Shown piece after piece: positions 51,573 through 58,421 of a DNA stretch of 64,000 nt. The notes under the pieces are model-generated. The model did no database searches and was not told where the DNA came from. It worked only from the letters and a program-made list of their open reading frames with translations. Made by a program: the position numbers and the translations under genes. Where the stretch lies: positions 96,139-160,138 of the forward strand of contig NZ_JAGMUL010000006.1 in assembly GCF_019049285.1 (NCBI RefSeq), given 5' to 3'. The stretch is from Streptomyces sp. AC550_RSS872. GTDB taxonomy: Bacteria; Actinomycetota; Actinomycetes; Streptomycetales; Streptomycetaceae. Numbering within the stretch: the stretch's first letter is position 1; each line of letters opens with the position of its first letter.

Positions 51573-51648
51573 GGGTCTCGTCACTCGTTCGGGGGGCTGG
51601 TCCGGCACGCCGGGTGGGGGCAAGGGCGGAGAAAGCGGAAGTCCGGCC

Positions 51649-53442
51649 CTAGCCGGGGGAGTTCCACCAGGCGGTGTCGGCGGCGCGGATCGTGTTGGTG
51701 CCGCAGTGCACCTCGCCGCCCATGACGTGGTGGGTACGCCAGTCGTCCAGGTGGCGCACCCGCATACCGACCTGGGCATACGCCTTGGTCACCGCCTCGG
51801 CGAGGATGTCCTTGCCGCTCACGACCGGGCCCCACTGCTTGGGGGCGAGGTAGGTGGTGGGGCTCAGGACGACACCGTTGACGGCACCGGGGTGGTAGGC
51901 GCCGACCGGACGGTCCTGCGCCGGCGCGGGACGCTGACCGAGGAAGCCGCCGAAGCCACCCTCGTACATCGCCGGGATCTTCACGATCTCGGTGTCCGTG
52001 ACGCCGGTCTCCCGCTTCAGCAGCGCCAGGTTCTCCTTGATCTTCCGGGCCGCGAAGGCGTTGTCCTTCAGCAACTGCCGGTCGGACAGGGCCTGGTCGA
52101 AGGTCGGGACGCGGCCATCGGCGTAGGAACGCGGAATGGAGAACACCTTCGTGTGCCCGTGCCCGTGCCCGTGCCCGTCGCGTTGCGCCTTGCGCAGCAG
52201 GGCCAGCCCGCCCTCCGGATCGGCGATGCCGATCTTCCAGCCGCGCGGGGTGTCGGCGGGCAGGAACTGCACGAACTCGTCCACGTGGCCGACGCCGAGC
52301 CATCCGGTGTCGAGCACCAGCGGGTCCTGCGCCTGCTGGGCCTTGAGGAAGCCCGTGTGCGCGGGCAGCCGGGAGCCGTGCCGGCCGGTGATGATCCGGC
52401 CCGCCGGGTAGGACTTGCCGTTGTGGGTGTACGGCGGAATGGTCTCCAGGTTGCCCGTGGAGTTGATCTGGTCGTACCGCCCCTTGTTGATCTGTACGGC
52501 GCCGACACCGGGACCACGCATCTCGAAGACCTGCTTGCCTGCGTCACGGTCCATCTGTCCCGAGCGGATCATCATGCGCAGGACACGTGGCTTGCCGCCG
52601 GGGCCGGGCATGCTGACATAGCCGGGTTCGATGAAGTCCTGCGCCCAGATGTCCGAGCCGTCCTTGAACTTGTACGTCGGCTTGGCGATACCGGCCTTGC
52701 GCACTTCCTTGGCGAACTCTCGCGCGAACTTCCGCTGGTTGGGGTCGCTGCGGTTTCCGTCCACGACCAGCGCCTGCTCGACGCGCCGCAGGTGGTGCTG
52801 CGTCAGGACCGGGGCGGCGCGCAGCATCACCTCGTCCGTGGAGGTGCGGTCGCCGTCGGTGACGGTGAACCGGACGGTGATCCGGCCGTCCCAGCCCTCC
52901 CGTATGACGTCCCGCCCGTCCAGGCCGAGTTGGAGCCCGGCGCGCAGTTCGGCGGCGGTGACGCGGGTGCCGGCGGTGACGTAGGTCCAGGCGTCGCCGC
53001 GCTGGAGGAACAGGCGGACCTTGGACTTGCCCGCGCCGACCAGTTGGAGGCCACCGGTGGCGGCGTCCGAGACGTTGCCGACCGGGACCGTGCGCAGCGG
53101 TGCCAGGTACTCGGGCGCCCGCACGACATTGCCCTGGGCGTCGTTGCAGGCCTGGAGCCGGGCGTTGGACAGCCGGCGGCCGTCCGGTGTCCTCGTCTTG
53201 CAACGGCGCTGCCTGTCACCGAGGTTGGGCAGGAAGATGGCGCCGCGCCGGCTGTTCCACATCGTCTTGCCCGCGGCATCGGAGTCCCCGGTGACGTCGA
53301 CAGCGCCGTCACGGTTCACGTCGGCGCGAAGGTCGGCCCGGATGTCCCCGGTTTCAGCGGCTGTGGCGGCCGGCACCGTGCCGCAGGCGGTGGCCAGGGC
53401 GATCACCAACGCTGTCGGGGCCTTGGGCATGACTCTGCTCAT
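51649..53442 (-). CDS. Secreted protein-arginine deiminase family protein
   Basis: A 597-residue exported PAD-type enzyme that would convert protein arginine to citrulline. The signal peptide is residues 1-28. A calcium-loop-like stretch (DVNRDGAVDVTGD) is at ~41-53, with beta-sandwich to ~215. The catalytic fold follows: SDIWAQDFIEPGY, GVGHVDEFVQFLP and the cysteine in GGEVHCGTNTIR, near the C-terminus, a complete PAD triad/tetrad. A GHGHGHGH tract (~430) comes from a hexanucleotide repeat. ATG 53442 follows GAGGAG. Citrullination of secreted or host proteins is a family-level inference. Confidence 0.88.
   Translation of the reverse strand: MSRVMPKAPTALVIALATACGTVPAATAAETGDIRADLRADVNRDGAVDVTGDSDAAGKTMWNSRRGAIFLPNLGDRQRRCKTRTPDGRRLSNARLQACNDAQGNVVRAPEYLAPLRTVPVGNVSDAATGGLQLVGAGKSKVRLFLQRGDAWTYVTAGTRVTAAELRAGLQLGLDGRDVIREGWDGRITVRFTVTDGDRTSTDEVMLRAAPVLTQHHLRRVEQALVVDGNRSDPNQRKFAREFAKEVRKAGIAKPTYKFKDGSDIWAQDFIEPGYVSMPGPGGKPRVLRMMIRSGQMDRDAGKQVFEMRGPGVGAVQINKGRYDQINSTGNLETIPPYTHNGKSYPAGRIITGRHGSRLPAHTGFLKAQQAQDPLVLDTGWLGVGHVDEFVQFLPADTPRGWKIGIADPEGGLALLRKAQRDGHGHGHGHTKVFSIPRSYADGRVPTFDQALSDRQLLKDNAFAARKIKENLALLKRETGVTDTEIVKIPAMYEGGFGGFLGQRPAPAQDRPVGAYHPGAVNGVVLSPTTYLAPKQWGPVVSGKDILAEAVTKAYAQVGMRVRHLDDWRTHHVMGGEVHCGTNTIRAADTAWWNSPG
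52153..52176. repeat. (GTGCCC)4 hexanucleotide repeat
   Basis: Four perfect copies within the arginine deiminase gene, encoding Gly-His four times on the coding strand. In-frame slippage would change the length of this histidine tract without breaking the protein. Confidence 0.85.
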
Positions 53443-53620
53443 CAGGTACTCCTCGTGGTCTTGACCCGCACCTCCATCTCATCGAGGCTCCCTGAGCCGT
53501 TCACTCCGCCGACCAGCGGGAGCACCCCCGCCGACAGGCCGGACTCCGGCCATCCGAAAGTGGTACCTGCGCCACAGGTCGGATCCGCCTGCCCCCGAAC
53601 GCGACCACGTCCCGTGAGAG

Positions 53621-55414
53621 TCACCGGCGTTCAGTTCGCCCGGTACTGCGGACGGACGCCGGGCCTCGCGCAGCCACGGCGTCCGTGCCGGATACGGCGA
53701 GAACGGAGAGCAGGACGAGTGCGCACGCCGGGCCGAGTACGGTCCAGGGCGCCAGTTCCACGTACGGCTGGTTCTCCGACAGCAGGCGGCCCCACTCCGC
53801 GGTGGGCGGCTGCTCGCCCAGACCGAGGAAGCCGAGGGAGGCCAGGACGAGGACCGTGGTGGGCAGGCGCAGGAGGGCGTTGCGCAGGACGCCGGGCAGT
53901 ACGGCGGGCAGCAGGTGGTAGCGGAGGAGATAGCCCGGGCCGGCGCCGAAGGAGACGGAGGCGAGCATATGGCCGCTGGCCCGCTCCTGTTCCAGCAGCG
54001 CCGCGGCCTGGGCCGCGTAGGGGGTCCAGCCGACCAGGCAGACCGCGAGGGCGGCACCCGAGGCCGACGGGCCGGTCACCGCGGTCGTGAGCAGTCCGGC
54101 GAGGACCGCCGGCATCGTCGACACCACTTCCGTGAGCCCCCGGCCGACCTGTGCCGCCATGCCGAGCAGCAGCCCGGTGAGTGTGCACACCGCGGTCACC
54201 GCGAGGGCCACGCCCACCGTGCGCAGCGCCCCGTGTCCCAACCGGGCCAGCAGATCGCGGCCGAGCGCGTCCGTGCCCAACGGGTGTGCGGCCGAGGGCG
54301 GGAGCAGCCGGGCCGCGGTGTCCACGTGCAGCGGATCGCGGAGCAGTCCCGCGGTGACCAGCGCGAGCAGGGCGAGGCCACACGCCACGGCGGCCCAGCG
54401 GGTGAAGCGCCCTCGGGAAACGGCCGGTGGGTGCGGAGCGGGCAGCGCCCCGTCCCGCAGGGCCGGGCCGAGCAGTGCGCGACGCAGCGCCTGGATGAGA
54501 AGGCCGGCGGCGGTGCCGAGCAGGACGAGGGCGAGTGTGGCGGTTTGCAGGGGCGGCAGGTCCTGTGCGAGGGCGGCGTCGAGGGCGAGGCGGCCGAGCC
54601 CGGGAATGTTGAAGATCTTCTCCACCGCGACGGCGCCACCGACCAGGGCCACGACGGTCGGCAGGAGTTGCGGGAGCACCCCGGCCAGCGCGCGCCGCAG
54701 CGCATGCCGGGCGACGCGGCCGGGCGCGTAGCCGTAGGCGTGCCAGGTCCGGGCCCACGGCTCGTTGAAGGCGGCGGGCAGCGACTGGTCGAGCAGACCG
54801 CCGATCATCGCCCCGGACGGGACGCCGAGGGCGAGCGCGGGCAGCACCATCGACGCCGGTCCCGCCCACCCGCTGGACGGGAACCAGCCCAGCCACACCC
54901 CGCACACGGTGGCGAGGAGCGAGGCGAGCAGGAACTTGGGCAGCGCGGCGAGGACGGCGACCCCGATGGCCCCGCTCCCCCGGTGCAGCCGTCGCCGCGA
55001 GCCGAGGTACAGGGTGCGGGCGCTGACCAGTGCGGCGACCGCGACCGTGACCACGAGCGCCCCGAGCATCAGCGTGAAGGAGACCGCGAAGGCGCTCGTC
55101 ACCTGGGGAAGCACCGCCTCGCCCGACACCCAGGAAGTGCCCGCCTCGCCCTGCGGCAGACCGCCCAGCCAGTGCGCGAGATGCGCCAACGGCCCCTCGT
55201 CCAGCCCCAGTTGCTCCCGAACCGCGGCCAGCTGCTCCGGAGTCGGGTCCTGGTCGGCGGACCGGGCCCGCAGGACGGTCAGCGCGGGGTCGTTGCCGGA
55301 CAGCCAGGGCAGCATGGCCACGGCCGCCAGCAGTGCGGTCCCGGCGGTGAGGCGGCCGAGGCCCGCGCCCCACCGGGACGAGCCGGCCTCGGTAGCGACC
55401 GACGTGACGCTCAT
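53621..55414 (-). CDS. Fused peptide/nickel-type ABC permease (DppB-DppC in one chain)
   Basis: A 597-residue fusion. The N-terminal half is a DppB-like permease (GAIGVAVLAALPKFLLASLL, FNEPWARTWHAYGYAPGRVA, AVEKIFNIPGLGRLALDAAL). The C-terminal half is DppC-like (HPLGTDALGRDLLARLGHGA, FGAGPGYLLRYHLLPAVLPG, LGFLGLGEQPPTAEWGRLL). Both have the EAA-type loop. About 11-12 membrane helices. ATG 55414 lies 6 nt after the lipoprotein stop. Fusion permeases of this kind occur in actinobacterial metal or metallophore importers. No ATPase gene follows; the next gene is the deiminase. Confidence 0.87.
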   Translation of the reverse strand: MSVTSVATEAGSSRWGAGLGRLTAGTALLAAVAMLPWLSGNDPALTVLRARSADQDPTPEQLAAVREQLGLDEGPLAHLAHWLGGLPQGEAGTSWVSGEAVLPQVTSAFAVSFTLMLGALVVTVAVAALVSARTLYLGSRRRLHRGSGAIGVAVLAALPKFLLASLLATVCGVWLGWFPSSGWAGPASMVLPALALGVPSGAMIGGLLDQSLPAAFNEPWARTWHAYGYAPGRVARHALRRALAGVLPQLLPTVVALVGGAVAVEKIFNIPGLGRLALDAALAQDLPPLQTATLALVLLGTAAGLLIQALRRALLGPALRDGALPAPHPPAVSRGRFTRWAAVACGLALLALVTAGLLRDPLHVDTAARLLPPSAAHPLGTDALGRDLLARLGHGALRTVGVALAVTAVCTLTGLLLGMAAQVGRGLTEVVSTMPAVLAGLLTTAVTGPSASGAALAVCLVGWTPYAAQAAALLEQERASGHMLASVSFGAGPGYLLRYHLLPAVLPGVLRNALLRLPTTVLVLASLGFLGLGEQPPTAEWGRLLSENQPYVELAPWTVLGPACALVLLSVLAVSGTDAVAARGPASVRSTGRTERR

Positions 55415-55420
55415 CAACCG

Positions 55421-56944
55421 CTACTTCAGGTGGGTGTCTACGTCGATCAGGGAGCGCTCGCGAGGGTCGAGGAGCACACCCTCGACATCGGCGGCGATGC
55501 CCTGGACGACCTTCTCGTGGACCAGCGGCACGACTGCGTCGGTGCGCAGGATCTGCGCCTCGGCGGCCATGGTCTTCTGCTGCCGCTTCGTCACGTCGCC
55601 CTCTTCGGCGGCGGACTTGACGGCCTGGTCCACCTTGGCGTCCTTCAGACGGGCGATGTTGTACACGCCGTTGCTCGTGTAGTCGCTGGCCAGGTAGGCG
55701 ACCGCGTCGCCGGTGTCGAGGAGCACCACCCGGGACATGATGAGGGCGTCGTACTTGCCGGCGAGGAGGTCGGCCTCCATCTGCGTGTACTCGCGGACGT
55801 CCTGCTTCACGGTGAACCCGGCCTGCTCCAGCTGCTGCTGCAGCACGGAGGCGGCCTCGGGCAGCTCCGCGCGGTTGGTGAAGGCGGCAAGCCGCAGGAC
55901 CTTGCCCTTCGTCCTGGACCTGACCTGTGCGGGTGTCGCGGCCTTGGCACGGCCGGTCACCTCGACGCGCTTGTCGGCCGCCCAGGACACGGCGGGTCCG
56001 AACAGGCCCTGCGCGGGGTCGGCGTAGCCGCTGAAGATCGAGTCGACGAGGGCGCTGCCGTTGACGGCCTCGCGGGCCGCCGCGCGCAGCGCGGGGTCGG
56101 TGAAGATGCCGTTGCCGGTGTTGAGGATGAGGCTGTCGGTCCGTACGGACGGCACTTCGTGACGGGTTTTCGCGTCCAGCAGCTTGGCCTGGGAGGTGGG
56201 GATCCACTCGGCGATGTCGACGTCGCCGGAGCGCAGGGCGCTCGCGCGGGCGGTGCCGTCGGCTATCCAGGTGACGTCGATGCCGGGCGCCTTGGCCTTG
56301 CCGCCCCAGTAGCCGTCGTAACGGTCGAGCGTGGCCTTGGACTTGCCGGTGAGCTTCGTGACCTTGAAGGGGCCGGTTCCGGTACCGATCGCGCTGGCGG
56401 TGCCGTCCTTCGTGTACGCCTTGGCGGAGAGGATGGCCAGCACCGGGCTGGCCAGCCGCAGCGGGAGCACCGGGTCGGCGGCCTTGGTGCTGATGGTGAC
56501 GGTGTCGGCGTCGGCGGCCTTCGCGGTGAGGGTCACGTCGCTGAGGACGCGGGGCTTGGGCGTTGCGGCGTCCGCGTGGTCGAGGGCGTTGACCACGGAC
56601 TCCGCGGTGACCGGCGTGCCGTCCTGGAAGGTGGCCTTGCGCAGCTCGAACGTCCAGGTGGTGGGGTTGTTCTGCTTCCAGGACTTCGCCAGCGCGGGGG
56701 CTGCGGCGCCGTTCTTGTCCAGGGCGGTGAGTCCTTCGACCACGGAGAGCTTGCCCAGCAAAGTGGCGTCGTCGCTGTACGGGGACAGTGCCTGCACCGG
56801 CGGCCGGGCGAGCGCGACCCTCAGCCGACCGGCCGAGCCGCCTTCCGTACCCGAACCGGATCCTTCTGTGCCGGACACGAAACAGCCGGCCAGCAGCGGA
56901 GTGAGAGCGAGTGTCAAGATGAGACCGCGGGAGGTCGTACGCAT
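55421..56944 (-). CDS. ABC transporter solute-binding lipoprotein (peptide/nickel family 5)
   Basis: A 507-residue lipoprotein. A lipobox at LTPLLAGC (cysteine ~21) is followed by a Ser/Gly linker. The family-5 solute-binding fold follows: GKLSVVEGLTALDKNG, WTFELRKATFQDGTPVTAES, GTGPFKVTKLTGKSKATLDR, YDGYWGGKAKAPGIDVTWIA. ATG 56944 follows AGGACCT; the frame is open further upstream. It pairs with the fused permease 6 nt downstream. A 19-bp iron-box-like sequence 74 nt upstream suggests DmdR/IdeR control and an iron- or metallophore-related substrate. Confidence 0.9.
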   Translation of the reverse strand: MRTTSRGLILTLALTPLLAGCFVSGTEGSGSGTEGGSAGRLRVALARPPVQALSPYSDDATLLGKLSVVEGLTALDKNGAAAPALAKSWKQNNPTTWTFELRKATFQDGTPVTAESVVNALDHADAATPKPRVLSDVTLTAKAADADTVTISTKAADPVLPLRLASPVLAILSAKAYTKDGTASAIGTGTGPFKVTKLTGKSKATLDRYDGYWGGKAKAPGIDVTWIADGTARASALRSGDVDIAEWIPTSQAKLLDAKTRHEVPSVRTDSLILNTGNGIFTDPALRAAAREAVNGSALVDSIFSGYADPAQGLFGPAVSWAADKRVEVTGRAKAATPAQVRSRTKGKVLRLAAFTNRAELPEAASVLQQQLEQAGFTVKQDVREYTQMEADLLAGKYDALIMSRVVLLDTGDAVAYLASDYTSNGVYNIARLKDAKVDQAVKSAAEEGDVTKRQQKTMAAEAQILRTDAVVPLVHEKVVQGIAADVEGVLLDPRERSLIDVDTHLK

Positions 56945-57017
56945 GGAGGTCCTGTCATGCGAGAAGGTGGACTGAGCCCTTGCACGCCAGAAAGGGCGGA
57001 GAGGCTCAGTGAGCATA

Positions 57018-57036
57018 TAAGGCAAGCCTAACTTGA
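57018..57036. promoter_or_regulatory. Iron-box-like (DmdR/IdeR) site
   Basis: TAAGGCAAGCCTAACTTGA matches the DmdR/IdeR consensus (TTAGGTTAGSCTMACCTWA) at 14 of 19 positions. It is in an AT-rich gap 74 nt before the lipoprotein start. By established regulation such a site is bound by iron-loaded repressor under iron sufficiency. Confidence 0.55.
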
Positions 57037-57243
57037 TCTACCTGACTAAGTGAATTCTCAACCAATGAGATCGAGTACGAGGTCACGCCATCCACGACGG
57101 GTGGCCCTACCATGACGTGACCGGGCTCGCCCTCGCCCCGGCTGCCCCATGATCCGGCTTCCGCCCATGCACCGAGCGTCGGCGGCGCCCCCGTGAACAG
57201 CCCCTCCGGTGGGCACCGCAACCGGCTTCGTGGGAGGCACACG

Positions 57244-58344
57244 GTGACGGACGTCAGGATCGGCCGCAGAGCATTCCTACGCGGGATCGGCACAGTCGCG
57301 GCGGGCGCCGCCGCCGCTTCCGTCACCGCATGTGGCGACGACGACGCCCAGCCGAGGGGCAACGCCTCCAGGAGCAGCAAGACGCTCGTCGTCCGCGACA
57401 TCGGCGGCGCTTACGGTGAAGCGAACCGCAAAGCGGTCTACGAGCCGTTCAGCAAAGAGACCGGCATCCGGGTCGATGTGGTCAACATCCCCCGGTACGC
57501 GCAGATGCTCGCGCAGATCAAGGAGGGCCGGCCGCAGTTCGACCTCATCGACATCGACATGAGCGCGCTGGCTCGTTTCGCGAGGGCCGACGCCACGCTG
57601 GAACTCGACTACGACCGGCTGGCGAACGCGAGGAACGCGGGCATCGCCGAGTCCCTGCTCACCTCCTACGGCATCGGCAAGAACTACTGGGCCAGCGTCA
57701 TGGCCTACCGAACCGACCAGCCCGGCGGGAGGGCGCCCCGATCATGGGCGGACTTCTGGGACACGCGCGCGTTCCCGGGCGGGCGTGCCATGCAGAGCCC
57801 GGACGCGGGCCCACCGGAGCTGGAGTTCGCCCTCCTCGCCGACGGCGTCCCCCTCGACCGGCTCTATCCCCTCGACGTCGACCGCGCCTTCCGCGTCCTC
57901 GACGCCGTAAAGGACGACGTACGGGAATTCTGGGTCGACGGTGCCACGCCGGGGGACCTGCTGGAACGCGGGCAGGTCCTGCTCTCCAGCGTGTGGCACG
58001 GCCGCCCGAACGCGCTCATCAAGCGGGGCGCACCGCTCGCGTACCAGTGGAACGGCGCCCGCCGCCAGAGCAGCGGCTTCGGCATCCCCAAGGGCGCACG
58101 TAACGTCGACGCCGCCTACCGGCTCATCGACTTCGCCCTGCGCCCCGAGGTGCAGTCCGATTTCGCCCAGGCCTACCCCATGGGCCCGGTCGTGCCCGCC
58201 GCCTACAGGTACCTGCCCAGAGAGGCCGCTGACCTGGCCAGCTCCCCGGAGCACCTTTACACCGGTTTCGACCTGGACGTCGACTGGTGGGTGAAGAACA
58301 TGGAAGCCGTGACCAAGCGCTGGCAGGAATGGGCGCGGTCCTGA
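57244..58344 (+). CDS. Tat-exported solute-binding lipoprotein (polyamine/iron-type family 1)
   Basis: A 366-residue solute-binding protein. The N-terminus has a twin-arginine signal (RIGRRAFLRGIGTVAAGAAA) and a lipobox ending at SVTAC. The mature fold (TLVVRDIGGAYGEANRKAVY, FDLIDIDMSALARFA, SWADFWDTRAFPGGRAMQSP) matches the PotD/PotF-like extracellular binding proteins. GTG 57244 follows GGGAGG. No permease or ATPase is adjacent on this strand. It is divergent from the iron-box-linked importer. The ligand is not assigned. Confidence 0.87.
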   Translation: MTDVRIGRRAFLRGIGTVAAGAAAASVTACGDDDAQPRGNASRSSKTLVVRDIGGAYGEANRKAVYEPFSKETGIRVDVVNIPRYAQMLAQIKEGRPQFDLIDIDMSALARFARADATLELDYDRLANARNAGIAESLLTSYGIGKNYWASVMAYRTDQPGGRAPRSWADFWDTRAFPGGRAMQSPDAGPPELEFALLADGVPLDRLYPLDVDRAFRVLDAVKDDVREFWVDGATPGDLLERGQVLLSSVWHGRPNALIKRGAPLAYQWNGARRQSSGFGIPKGARNVDAAYRLIDFALRPEVQSDFAQAYPMGPVVPAAYRYLPREAADLASSPEHLYTGFDLDVDWWVKNMEAVTKRWQEWARS

Positions 58345-58421
58345 CACGGCGGGAGCGGGCACGGCCCGCGTGACCTCGCTCTCCCGATGCCACCGCCCGT
58401 GCCGCGCCGGAGGAACGTCCC

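Noticed and set aside
52153..52176. CRISPR-like or other functional direct repeat
   Set aside because: It is a simple hexanucleotide tract inside a coding region, with no spacers.
53915..57031. 1038-codon plus-strand frame opposite the ABC importer genes
   Set aside because: Gly/Arg/Gln-rich shadow translation with no domain; the minus-strand genes have clear domains, lipobox and coupling.
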